Assembly: GCF_014384885.1 (NCBI RefSeq)
Contig: NZ_JACRST010000010.1
Location: forward strand, 1-64,000
Direction: 5' to 3'
DNA: 64,000 nucleotides
DNA from: Ligaoa zhengdingensis
GTDB taxonomy: Bacteria; Bacillota; Clostridia; Oscillospirales; Ruminococcaceae
Below the pieces are notes generated by a model. That model was not told the DNA's origin, searched no databases, and worked only from the letters and a program-made list of their open reading frames with translations. A program made the translations under genes and the position numbers. This document shows positions 25,992 to 34,562 of this stretch, one piece after another. The first letter of the stretch is position 1; each line of letters begins with the position of its first letter.

Positions 25992-27362
25992 ATGAAACAG
26001 CAATCGACCGTGGCCGCCATCTCCACCCCGTTGGGGGTGGGCGGCATCGGCATCATTCGCATCTCCGGCCCGGACGCGCTGACAGTGGCGGCGCGGGTAT
26101 TCCGCCCGGTGGGAGCGCGCCGCCTGGAGGACGCGCCCGGCTACACCGCGCTGCTCGGCCGCGTGTTCGACGCGGCGGGCGAGATCGACGACGCGATCGC
26201 CACCGTATTCCGCGCGCCCAGGAGTTACACCGGCGAGGACGTGGCGGAGCTCTCCTGCCACGGCGGGCTTTATCTGCTGCGCCGAACCCTGCGCGCGGTG
26301 CTGGCTGCGGGCGCCCAGCCGGCCGGGCCGGGCGAGTTCACCAAGCGCGCATTTTTGAACGGCAAGCTGGGGCTTACCCAGGCCGAGGCGGTGATGGATC
26401 TGATCGCTGCGCAGGGGGATCAGGCCGCGCGGTCGGCCCTTTCCGCGCGAGACGGCGCGCTGTTCGCCCGCATCCGCGCGGTGAACGGGGGCCTGCTGGA
26501 GCTGGCCGCCCATCTCTCCGCCTGGGTGGATTACCCGGACGACGAAATCCCCGAGATCACCGGGGAGGAGATCGGCGCAGCCCTGCGCCGGGCGCGGGAC
26601 GGCCTTGCAGGGCTGCTCTCCACCTACGACCTCGGGCGGGTGATCCGCGAGGGGGTGGAGACCGCGATTGTGGGGCGGCCCAACGTGGGCAAATCCACCC
26701 TGATGAACCTGCTGGCCGGGTATCAGCGCAGCATCGTCACCGATATCCCCGGCACCACCCGCGACGTGGTGGAGGACACGGTGAACCTGGACGGCGCGAT
26801 TTTGCGGCTGGCCGACACCGCGGGCCTGCGCGACACTGACGACGAGGTGGAGAGCGTGGGCGTGGCATTGGCCCGCAGGCGGCTGGAAACGGCCGGGTTG
26901 GTGCTCGCGGTGTTCGACAGCTCCGACCCGCTGACCGGGGAGGATCGCGCGTTGATCGAGTCGCTGCGCGGCCGCCCGGCGGTGGCGGTGATCAACAAGA
27001 CCGACCTGCCCCGCCGCATCGACCTCGCGTGGGTGAGCGAGCGCATCCCCCACACGGTGCAGGTGTCCGCCAAGGCGGGCCAGGGGATGCGGGAGCTGAG
27101 TGCCGCGGTGAACGAGGTGCTAGGCCTGCACCGGCTGGACGGCGGCGCGGCTCTGCTCGCCAATGAGCGCCAGCGGTTGTGCGCCCAGCGCGCTGCCGCC
27201 GCGGTGGACGAGGCGATTTCTACTTTGGATGACAGCTTCACCTTCGACGCGGTGGGGGTCTGCATCGACGAGGCGATTGCCGCCCTGCTGGAGCTCACCG
27301 GCGAGCGCGCCAGCGAGGCGGTGGTGAACGAGGTGTTCGCGCGGTTCTGCGTGGGCAAATAG
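25992..27362 (+). CDS. mnmE: tRNA modification GTPase MnmE
   Basis: A 456-residue GTPase acting with MnmG to make the cmnm5 group on U34 of certain tRNAs. The N-terminal formyl-THF-binding domain is followed by a helical domain containing the G domain: G1 GRPNVGKST (about 228-236), DTAG switch II, NKTD. The C-terminus FCVGK has the conserved CxGK cysteine. The ATG at 25992 follows AGGGAGG. mnmG lies 1.4 kb downstream, separated from it by a repeat and an XRE gene. Confidence 0.97.
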   Translation: MKQQSTVAAISTPLGVGGIGIIRISGPDALTVAARVFRPVGARRLEDAPGYTALLGRVFDAAGEIDDAIATVFRAPRSYTGEDVAELSCHGGLYLLRRTLRAVLAAGAQPAGPGEFTKRAFLNGKLGLTQAEAVMDLIAAQGDQAARSALSARDGALFARIRAVNGGLLELAAHLSAWVDYPDDEIPEITGEEIGAALRRARDGLAGLLSTYDLGRVIREGVETAIVGRPNVGKSTLMNLLAGYQRSIVTDIPGTTRDVVEDTVNLDGAILRLADTAGLRDTDDEVESVGVALARRRLETAGLVLAVFDSSDPLTGEDRALIESLRGRPAVAVINKTDLPRRIDLAWVSERIPHTVQVSAKAGQGMRELSAAVNEVLGLHRLDGGAALLANERQRLCAQRAAAAVDEAISTLDDSFTFDAVGVCIDEAIAALLELTGERASEAVVNEVFARFCVGK

Positions 27363-28300
27363 CCGCCGGGGCTTTTTTATTTCAATGCTTCATTTTTCAC
27401 AATAAAAATATCAGCCATTCACTTGGCGGCGGGGTTTGCTGCTATTTACTGGCTTCGGGCAGTGTGCCCCACGCCTTAGCAAGTGTTTTCCTCGGTACCG
27501 CCTCCAGGCGCTGCCTGGGCGGGGTTTCGGCCCCGCACGACGACTGCCTTTTGATGCACGTCAAAAGGCAGGAAAAACGTGTCCAAGGGGGCACCCCCCT
27601 TTGAAAACCCCGTTGTGCGCCCGGGCCGGCAGCGCTGGCAGGCAATCCGGGTTGGCACTTGCGTTGTGCAAGGTGCAACCCGCGCACAGGGCCAGCGGCT
27701 TCGGGTAGGGTGCCCTGCAATTTGTACGGTGCTATCCTCGGTAACGCCGCCGGGTGCATACCCGGCGCTTCGCTCCCACGAACCATTGCCCCTTACGGGG
27801 TGCCCTCGGGCGACACCCGCAAAGCGCGCAGGCACCGCCCCGCTTGATTTTTGGCTCCGGGTCGGCAACGCCGACAGGAAAGCCGGGGATGACACTTACT
27901 AGGCCATGGGGCGCGGTGGCCGAAGCCGGGGGTACAAATAGAACACCGCATTTACGCGCTCGGAGGGGCGGAGGATCTAGGGCAAGCGGGGGACGGCAGA
28001 GCGGATGCGGGCATTACCCGAGGGGATCCCGCCGTAAGGTGGGACAGGTGCCTGATTGGAGCGAGTGCGCTCCTTGGAATTTGCACGAAGCGACTGGAAG
28101 GCACCTGCCGAGGGCACTTGTGAGAACCGGTAAAAACAGCGCAGGCCGTCTACTCCGCCCCAAAGGGGGGATGCCAAAGGGGGGAACGCCCTTTGGCGCG
28201 CTTTTGCATCCTTTTGGCGCGTACCAAAAGGATGGCGTCGCGCGGGGGCGCAACCCCGCCCAGGGATGCCCCTGGGGCGATGTAGAGTTGGCGAGCTGCT
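27363..28300. repeat. mosaic GC-rich repeat array
   Basis: No credible gene. The hairpin at 27544-27571 (CTGCCTTTTGA/TCAAAAGGCAG) aligns with 21665-21692 but with compensated arms. Blocks near 27770 (gcttcgctcccacgaacc), 27970 (ggaggatctagggcaagcg) and the hairpin near 28206-28233 follow in the same order as in the array at 21144. One internal segment (about 27620-27760) is not shared with that array, so copies differ by module loss and gain. Confidence 0.83.
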
Positions 28301-28378
28301 GCACACAATTTTATCTGTATTTCAGATAAAAACGCACTATTTTGTTACTATGCCTTATGATAGAACCGGTGATAGAAA

Positions 28379-28591
28379 ATGAAATATCGTCGAATTCGAG
28401 ATTTGCGCGAGGACTCTGACCTCAGCCAAGCACAATTAGGTGAGATTTTGCATGTCTCTCAAAATACTTATTGCAAGTATGAATTAGGCAAAATTGCCTT
28501 AAGAGATGACATTTTACTCAAGCTCGCCGACTTTTACGGCATCAGCGTGGACTACCTGCTCGACCGAACCGACGATCCAACCCCGCCGTGA
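28379..28591 (+). CDS. small XRE-family regulator
   Basis: 70 residues, almost entirely a Cro/C1-type helix-turn-helix (DLSQAQLGEILHVSQNTYCK) ending in the common FYGISVDYLLDRTDDP tail. AT-richer than its surroundings. The stop codon lies in the loop of a terminator (28579-28603). It is a single gene between a repeat array and mnmG; its targets cannot be inferred. Confidence 0.88.
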   Translation: MKYRRIRDLREDSDLSQAQLGEILHVSQNTYCKYELGKIALRDDILLKLADFYGISVDYLLDRTDDPTPP

Positions 28592-28603
28592 CGCGGGGTT
28601 TTT
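28579..28603 (+). terminator. terminator of small XRE gene
   Basis: AACCCCGC (28579-28586) pairs with GCGGGGTT (28593-28600), then TTT. The TGA stop is in the loop. Confidence 0.8.
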
Positions 28604-28604
28604 C

Positions 28605-28633
28605 TTTACAAGGCGGGCAAAATAACCTATAAT
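28605..28633 (+). promoter_or_regulatory. mnmG promoter
   Basis: TTTACA (28605-28610), 17-bp spacer, TATAAT (28628-28633). The leader to the GTG start is about 110 nt and contains a stem TCAGGGGTAT/(A)TACCTCTGGG near 28677-28699. Confidence 0.75.
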
Positions 28634-28750
28634 AAGGGATAAAAGCGCGGCAAAAGGCTGGTCCGGATGCGGGGCTCAGGGGTATCAATACCTCTGGGCC
28701 TGTTTTGTGCCTTTTGCGGCTGCAATCCAACCAATGGAGAGGATGTCAGG

Positions 28751-30637
28751 GTGGAATATTTCGCGGGAGAATACGATATTGCGGTGATCGGCGCGGGCCA
28801 TGCGGGCTGTGAGGCGGCGCTTGCCGCGGCGCGCCTGGGGATGAATACGATCCTGTTCACCATCACGCTGGACGGCATCGCCAACATGCCCTGCAACCCG
28901 TCGATCGGCGGTACGGCCAAGGGCCATCTGGTGCGGGAGATCGACGCGCTGGGCGGCGAGATGGGCCGGGCGGCGGACGACACGATGATTCAGAGCCGGA
29001 TGCTCAACCGGGGCAAGGGCCCGGCGGTGCACAGCCTGCGCGCCCAGATCGACCGGATGGCCTACCACAGCCGCATGAAGCAGACCCTGGAGGCCCAGGA
29101 GCGCCTGGACATCAAGCAGGCCGAGGTGGTGGCGATCCGCGGGGACGGCAAGGACGGGGTGCGTGAGGTGGTCACGGCGCTGGACGCGGTGTTCCGCGCG
29201 CGCGCGGTGATCCTCTGCACCGGCACCTACCTCAAGGGGATGGTCTACGTGGGGGATGTGTCCTACCCCAGCGGGCCGGACGGCACCCATGCGGCCAACC
29301 GCCTGTCGCAGAGCCTGCGCGACCTGGGGATCACCCTGCGGCGCTTCAAGACCGGCACCCCGGCGCGGGTGCACCGCCGCAGCATCGACTTTTCGGCGCT
29401 GGAGGAGCAGCAGGGGGACGACCCGATCACCCCGTTCTCCTTCGACACCACCCGCCCGCTGGTCAACCGGGCGGTCTGCCACATCGCCTACACCAACGAG
29501 GCCACCCATCAGACCATCCGCGACAATATCCACCGCTCGCCCCTCTATGGCGGCAAGATCGAGGGGGTGGGGCCGCGCTATTGTCCGAGCATCGAGGACA
29601 AGGTGGTGCGTTTTGCGGACAAGCCCCGGCACCAAATCTTTGTGGAGCCGATGGGACTGGACACCGACGAGATGTACTTGCAGGGGATGAGCAGCAGCCT
29701 GCCCGAGGATGTGCAGATCGCCTTTTACCGCACGATCAAGGGCTTTGAGCAGCTCAAGGTGATGCGCACCGCCTACGCGATCGAATACGACTGCTGCGAC
29801 CCGCTGGAGCTGAAGCCGACCCTGGAGTTTCGCAGCGTCGAGGGGCTTTACGGCGCGGGTCAGTTCAACGGCACCTCCGGCTATGAGGAGGCCGCCGCCC
29901 AGGGGCTGTATGCGGCGATCAACGCGGTGCGCAAGCTGCGCGGCCAGCCGCCCATGATTTTGGACCGCGCCAGCTCCTATATCGGCACGCTGGTGGACGA
30001 CCTAGTGACCAAGGGCTGCACCGACCCTTACCGCATGATGACCTCGCGCTCGGAATACCGTCTGCTTTTGCGGCAGGACAACGCCGACGAACGCCTCACG
30101 CCGGTTGGGCACGAGATCGGGCTCATTTCGGATGAGCGCTATGAGCGGTTCCTTCGGAAGCAGGCGCAGAAAAAGGCCGAGATCGCGCGGCTGGAGGGCA
30201 CTTCCATCCCGCCGGGCGAGGCGCTCTCCGACATGCTTGTTTCACGTGGAACAGCACCGGTGGCCACCGGTGTGCGCCTGGCCGACCTGCTGCGCCGCCC
30301 CCAGGTGAGCTACGACGACCTCGCGCCGTTCGACCCCATCCGCCCCGCGCTCGACCGCGCGGTGTGCGAGCAGGCCGAGGTGGAGATCAAATATGCAGGG
30401 TATATCCGCCGGCAGCTCGCCCAGGTGGAGGAGATGCGCCGCCTGGAAAACAGGCCGCTGCCCGATGATATCGACTACAACCGCATCGCCAGCCTGCGCA
30501 TGGAGGCGCGGGAGAAGCTCTCGCGGGTGCGTCCGATCAATGTAGGGCAGGCGTCCCGCATCTCGGGGGTCAGCCCGGCGGATATCTCGGTGCTGCTCAT
30601 CTATCTGGAGCAGCGGGGAGGAGGGAGCAAGGAATGA
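28751..30637 (+). CDS. mnmG: tRNA modification enzyme MnmG (GidA)
   Basis: A 628-residue FAD enzyme, partner of MnmE. Rossmann motif GAGHAG at residues 14-19; family signatures CNPSIGGTAKGHLVREIDAL and GQFNGTSGYEEAAAQG. GTG at 28751 with GGAGAGG upstream; a frame from 28667 is leader. It overlaps rsmG by four bases. The gene contains a parS site at 30238-30253 within its coding sequence. Confidence 0.97.
   Translation: MEYFAGEYDIAVIGAGHAGCEAALAAARLGMNTILFTITLDGIANMPCNPSIGGTAKGHLVREIDALGGEMGRAADDTMIQSRMLNRGKGPAVHSLRAQIDRMAYHSRMKQTLEAQERLDIKQAEVVAIRGDGKDGVREVVTALDAVFRARAVILCTGTYLKGMVYVGDVSYPSGPDGTHAANRLSQSLRDLGITLRRFKTGTPARVHRRSIDFSALEEQQGDDPITPFSFDTTRPLVNRAVCHIAYTNEATHQTIRDNIHRSPLYGGKIEGVGPRYCPSIEDKVVRFADKPRHQIFVEPMGLDTDEMYLQGMSSSLPEDVQIAFYRTIKGFEQLKVMRTAYAIEYDCCDPLELKPTLEFRSVEGLYGAGQFNGTSGYEEAAAQGLYAAINAVRKLRGQPPMILDRASSYIGTLVDDLVTKGCTDPYRMMTSRSEYRLLLRQDNADERLTPVGHEIGLISDERYERFLRKQAQKKAEIARLEGTSIPPGEALSDMLVSRGTAPVATGVRLADLLRRPQVSYDDLAPFDPIRPALDRAVCEQAEVEIKYAGYIRRQLAQVEEMRRLENRPLPDDIDYNRIASLRMEAREKLSRVRPINVGQASRISGVSPADISVLLIYLEQRGGGSKE
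30238..30253. other. parS site 1 (inside mnmG)
   Basis: TGTTTCACGTGGAACA differs by one base from the perfect palindrome and equals a known B. subtilis-type parS (as its complement). Confidence 0.9.
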
Positions 30638-31347
30638 ACCTGCCCAAAGAGACCCTGTGCGCGGCCGCGCTGGAATACGGCGTGGCGTTGGACGCCGCAC
30701 AGCTCGACCGGCTGGAGCATTACGCCCAAATGCTGGTGGAGTGGAACGAAAGGATCAACCTGACTGCGATCACCCAGCCGGATGAGATCGCGGTGAAACA
30801 CTTTTTGGATAGCCTGCTTTTGCTGCACGCGGCGCAGCCCGCCCAGGGCGCGTCGGTCATCGATGTGGGCACGGGCGCGGGGTTCCCGTCGGTGCCCTGC
30901 GCTGTGGCGCGCGGAGACCTCAAGCTCACCCTGCTGGACAGCCTCAATAAACGCATCCTCTTTTTGACCGAGCTGTGCGCGGCGCTGGAAATCCCCGCGC
31001 GGGCGGTGCACCTGCGCGCCGAGGAGGGCGGCCGAAAGCCGGAGCTGCGCGAGCGCTTCGATCTGGCGACCGCGCGGGCGGTGGCCAACCTGCGGGAGCT
31101 CGCGGAATACTGCCTGCCGTTTGTGAAGCCCGGCGGCGTGTTCGCAGCGCTCAAGGGCTACGAAATTGATGAAGAGCTGGATGCGGCGAAGCCCGCGATC
31201 AAGGAGCTGGGCGGGCGCGTATTCGGTGTGGAAAAGTACATCCTGCCGGACGACAGCCGCCGTTCCATCGTTTTAATCAGGAAAATATCGCAAACTCCAG
31301 CAAAATATCCGAGAAATCCCGGAAAAATTGCAAAAAACCCGCTGTAA
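30634..31347 (+). CDS. rsmG: 16S rRNA (guanine527-N7) methyltransferase RsmG
   Basis: A 237-residue SAM-dependent methyltransferase of the GidB family. SAM motif VIDVGTGAGFPSVP; substrate region NERINLTAI and FDLATARAVANL. The start overlaps the mnmG stop (ATGA). The last about 20 residues (after IRKISQTP) are a basic, low-complexity extension beyond the usual end. A terminator follows directly. Confidence 0.96.
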   Translation: MNLPKETLCAAALEYGVALDAAQLDRLEHYAQMLVEWNERINLTAITQPDEIAVKHFLDSLLLLHAAQPAQGASVIDVGTGAGFPSVPCAVARGDLKLTLLDSLNKRILFLTELCAALEIPARAVHLRAEEGGRKPELRERFDLATARAVANLRELAEYCLPFVKPGGVFAALKGYEIDEELDAAKPAIKELGGRVFGVEKYILPDDSRRSIVLIRKISQTPAKYPRNPGKIAKNPL

Positions 31348-31358
31348 GCGGCCCGAAG

Positions 31359-31392
31359 ATCGACAGGATAGAGCGAATCCTGTCGATTTTTT
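31359..31392 (+). terminator. terminator of mnmG-rsmG
   Basis: ATCGACAGGAT pairs with ATCCTGTCGAT (to 31387), with a T-run to 31392. Confidence 0.9.
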
Positions 31393-31547
31393 ACGATGTA
31401 AAATACTGGAAATAATTGTAAATATGTGGTATATTGAAATCACGGACAAGCAGAAAAGAAAAACAGCGCGAGGTTTCCCCAACATCCCCGTGCAAATGTG
31501 GAAAATCTCCTTTTCCGCTTGTGGGCAAACCGCCCGTCCGGCCGCCC

Positions 31548-31585
31548 CGCCCGCGCGGAGACCTTCCGTCACCTCCGCGCGGGCG
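31548..31585 (+). promoter_or_regulatory. perfect GC-rich hairpin in noc leader
   Basis: CGCCCGCGCGGAG (31548-31560) pairs with CTCCGCGCGGGCG (31573-31585), a perfect 13-bp stem 48 bp before the noc start. There is no U-run. It could affect translation or message stability. Confidence 0.5.
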
Positions 31586-31633
31586 GCACGCCCGGACAGA
31601 CCGCGTGCAACAAGATGCAGGGAGGCGTGGCCG

Positions 31634-32464
31634 ATGATTTTTCAAAAGAACAACCGCGGCGAGCAGGTGCTCAACCTGCCGCTTGGCAGCATCGACCCAA
31701 ATCCCTCCCAGCCGCGCACCCTATTCGATGACGATGAGCTGCACAGCCTGGCGGAGAGCATCCGCGAAAACGGTTTGTTGCAGCCGGTCACCGTGCGGCG
31801 ACTCAAAACCGGGCGCTATGAGCTGGTTTCCGGCGAGCGCAGGCTGCGCGCCTGCAAGCTGCTGGGCGTGGCGCAGATACGCGCGATCGCTGTGGATGTC
31901 GACGACCAGCAGTCCGCAGTGCTCGCTTTGATTGAAAACCTGCACCGCGAGGGCCTCACCTTTTTCGACGAGGCGCGCGGCATCTATGAGCTGATCTACC
32001 AGTGGGAGATCACCCAGGAAGAGGCGGCCGCAAAGCTGGGCATGGCGCAGTCCACCCTGGCCAACAAGCTGCGGCTGCTGCGCCTCTCGCCCGAAATTCA
32101 GGCGCTTGTGAGCGAAAAAGGCTTAACAGAGCGGCACGCGCGGGCGCTGCTCAAGCTGCGCACCCCGGAGTTGCAGCGCGAAGCGATCACGATGATCGCC
32201 AAGCGGTGCCTCAACGTGGCCCAGACCGAGCGGCTGATTGAGGGGATGCTCGAGGAAAAGCGGATGGCGCCCAAGCGGCTGCTGATCGTCAAGGACCTGC
32301 GCATCTTTATCAACACCATTGACCGCGCGATCGATACCATGAAGGAGGCCGGCATTGAGGCAGAGGCGGCGCGCACCGACCAGGGCGAATACATCGAATA
32401 CACCGTTAAAATCCCCAAGACATCCGCGTTTTCCCGCCGGGGCGCGCTGCGCGGATCGTCTTAA
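31634..32464 (+). CDS. noc: Noc-like ParB-family protein
   Basis: A 276-residue ParB/Spo0J-superfamily protein. ParB N-terminal CTP-binding region: NPSQPRTLFDDDEL, GERRLRAC, ENLHRE; helix-turn-helix EEAAAKLGMAQSTLANKLRLLRL; C-terminal dimer domain. Its location after rsmG and before parA-parB is that of noc in Firmicutes, where the protein prevents division over the nucleoid. Without a test of DNA specificity it could be a second ParB. The start MIFQKNN follows GGAGG. Confidence 0.85.
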   Translation: MIFQKNNRGEQVLNLPLGSIDPNPSQPRTLFDDDELHSLAESIRENGLLQPVTVRRLKTGRYELVSGERRLRACKLLGVAQIRAIAVDVDDQQSAVLALIENLHREGLTFFDEARGIYELIYQWEITQEEAAAKLGMAQSTLANKLRLLRLSPEIQALVSEKGLTERHARALLKLRTPELQREAITMIAKRCLNVAQTERLIEGMLEEKRMAPKRLLIVKDLRIFINTIDRAIDTMKEAGIEAEAARTDQGEYIEYTVKIPKTSAFSRRGALRGSS

Positions 32465-32587
32465 AACAAACCCGCTATCCTTTTTATAAAGGTTAGTCAT
32501 AAAAGTTCCCCTATGTCGATTGCAGCGAGGCCGCTGGCTGGGCAGATAGTCCGCCGGCGGCCTTTCTGCACCCCATTGCGGTGGAAA

Positions 32588-32603
32588 TGTTTCACGTGAA
32601 ACA
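32588..32603. other. parS site 2
   Basis: TGTTTCACGTGAAACA, a perfect 16-bp palindrome bound by ParB/Spo0J. Confidence 0.95.
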
Positions 32604-32635
32604 TATTTCGACAGGCGCCGCGCGAAAAAAGTCGC

Positions 32636-32651
32636 TGTTTCACGTGAAACA
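32636..32651. other. parS site 3
   Basis: TGTTTCACGTGAAACA, a perfect palindrome directly abutting the parA -35 element. Confidence 0.95.
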
Positions 32652-32840
32652 ATTGAATTTTCCCGCCGGTGTGTTATAATAGACACAAAACAGGCGGCAT
32701 TGCCGCTGTTTGCCGCCCGCGCAAAGTGCAGAGGCGGTGCGGCCGCGCCGCAATATGGCGATTGCAGCGAAGGCCGCTTTGCCCGGTTGATGTCATAATC
32801 AAAGGGGATCGACCGATAATAACACGGAAGAAGGTCCGCT

Positions 32841-33611
32841 ATGGGAAAAATCATCGCTATGGCAAACCAAAAGGGCGGGGTGGGCAAGACCACATCGGCC
32901 ATCAATATCGCCGCCTGGATCGGTATTTTCGGCAAGAAGGTGCTGATTGTGGACATCGACCCCCAGGGCAACACCACCAGCGGGCTGGGGATCAACAAGC
33001 GGGAGGTGCAAAAATCCACCTACGAGCTGCTCATCGGCGACGCAAAGGCGCGGGATGTGATTGTGCATACCTCGTTTAAGAATGTGGACGTGTTGCCCTC
33101 CAACCTCGACCTGGCGGCGGCTGAAATTGAGCTGGTGGAGCTGGAAAACCGCGCTGGGCGGCTGAAAAACGCGCTCATCGGAATCAAGCCGGAGTACGAC
33201 TTCATCTTCATCGACTGCCCGCCCTCGCTGGGGCTGATTACGCTCAATGCGCTCACCGCCTGCGACACCTTGATCGTGCCGATCCAGTGCGAATATTACG
33301 CATTGGAGGGGCTGTCCCAACTGATGAGCACAGTGCGCAGCGTCAAACGGCTGTATAACCCGCAGATCGAGATCGAAGGGGTGCTGCTCACCATGTACGA
33401 CGCGCGCCTCAACCTCACCATGCAGGTGGTGGAGGAGGTCAAGAAGTATTTCCCGAAAAAGGTCTACAAAAATGTGATACCGCGCAATGTGCGCGTATCG
33501 GAAGCGCCCAGCTTTGGGCAGCCGGTCTCCTATTTTGACCGCGGATCGAAGGGGTCCGAGGCGTATGAGGAGCTGGCAAAGGAGATTTTAAACCAAAATA
33601 AGATCAAATAG
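32841..33611 (+). CDS. parA: chromosome partitioning ATPase ParA (Soj)
   Basis: A 256-residue deviant-Walker ATPase. Walker A KGGVGKTT at about 11-18, Walker B-like FIFIDCPPSLG, and DPQGN. Works with ParB on parS to segregate origins and in Firmicutes also tunes DnaA. It has no N-terminal helix-turn-helix, as expected for the chromosomal (Soj) type. Ends 15 bp before parB. Confidence 0.97.
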   Translation: MGKIIAMANQKGGVGKTTSAINIAAWIGIFGKKVLIVDIDPQGNTTSGLGINKREVQKSTYELLIGDAKARDVIVHTSFKNVDVLPSNLDLAAAEIELVELENRAGRLKNALIGIKPEYDFIFIDCPPSLGLITLNALTACDTLIVPIQCEYYALEGLSQLMSTVRSVKRLYNPQIEIEGVLLTMYDARLNLTMQVVEEVKKYFPKKVYKNVIPRNVRVSEAPSFGQPVSYFDRGSKGSEAYEELAKEILNQNKIK

Positions 33612-33626
33612 AAGGGGGAACAAGCC

Positions 33627-34496
33627 GTGGCAGGAAGAAAAGGCGGGCTGGGCAAGGGTCTGGACGCCTTGTTTGTCGATAACGACACCAGCTCGCGCGA
33701 TGTGTTGACCCTGCGCATCTCTGAGATCGAGCCCAACAAGTCGCAGCCGCGCAAGGATTTCGACGAGGCTGCGCTGGCCGATCTGGCCGATTCCATCCGT
33801 GAGCACGGAGTGATCCAGCCGCTGCTGGTTCGCCCGATGCCCACCGGCGGCTATCAGCTGGTGGCGGGCGAGCGGCGGTGGCGAGCGGCCCGCATGGCGG
33901 GGCTCTCCGAGGTGCCGGTGATCGTGCGGGAGATGGACGACCAGCAGACGATGGAGCTGGCGCTCATCGAAAATTTGCAGCGCGAGGACCTCAACGCCAT
34001 CGAAGAATCGCTGGGCTACAAGCTGCTGGCCGATCAATACAACATGACGCAGGAGCAGATTGCAAAAAGCGTGGGTAAATCGCGCCCGGTGGTGGCGAAC
34101 GCCCTGCGTCTGCTGCATCTGCCGGCCAAGGTGGTGGAGATGGTGCGCCGGGACGAGCTCTCGGTGGGCCATGCGCGCGCGCTGCTCGGGCTGGAGACCA
34201 AAAAGCAGATCGAGGAGCTGGCCGACCGCATTGTGAAGGAAAATTTGACAGTGCGGGATGTGGAAAAGCGGGTTGCGGCGATCAAAGCTCCCAAGGAGGA
34301 GGCGCCCAAGGCGAAACCGCTGGTGCGCGACACCTTCTACGAGGAGTTGGAGCTCGCGGCCACCCAGGAATTCGGCCGCAAGGTCAAGATCAACCACACC
34401 AAGCGGGACAAGGGCAAGCTGGAGATCGAATTTTTCAGCAAGCGCGACCTGGCGGACATCATGGAGCGCCTCACCGGGGAGAAGCTCAACTGGTAG
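33627..34496 (+). CDS. parB: chromosome partitioning protein ParB (Spo0J)
   Basis: 289 residues. N-terminal ParA-interacting peptide GRKGGLGKGLDALF; CTPase motifs NKSQPRKDF, GERRWRAARMAGL, ENLQREDL; parS-binding helix-turn-helix EQIAKSVGKSRPVVANALRLL; C-terminal dimer domain. GTG start after GAAGGGGG. Three parS sites within 4 kb upstream match. Confidence 0.97.
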   Translation: MAGRKGGLGKGLDALFVDNDTSSRDVLTLRISEIEPNKSQPRKDFDEAALADLADSIREHGVIQPLLVRPMPTGGYQLVAGERRWRAARMAGLSEVPVIVREMDDQQTMELALIENLQREDLNAIEESLGYKLLADQYNMTQEQIAKSVGKSRPVVANALRLLHLPAKVVEMVRRDELSVGHARALLGLETKKQIEELADRIVKENLTVRDVEKRVAAIKAPKEEAPKAKPLVRDTFYEELELAATQEFGRKVKINHTKRDKGKLEIEFFSKRDLADIMERLTGEKLNW

Positions 34497-34562
34497 GCGG
34501 GGGACAATTGAGTCAAAAAATTCAGGATAACTGGATATTTTAAATAAGGAAGTGCAAGGAAT

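Larger units (their letters stand above)
32465..32840. promoter_or_regulatory. noc-parA intergenic region: two parS sites and parA promoter
   Basis: Gap of 376 bp. Perfect parS palindromes TGTTTCACGTGAAACA at 32588-32603 and 32636-32651. The parA promoter TTGAAT (32653-32658), 16 bp, TATAAT (32675-32680) starts one base after the second parS, so ParB bound there should affect parA transcription. A near-direct repeat 'cgattgcagcgaggccgct' occurs at about 32517 and, with one extra A, at about 32759. Confidence 0.88.

Noticed and set aside
34497..34562. T-box leader before serS
   Set aside because: Only 66 bp separate parB and serS; no specifier or antiterminator motif fits.
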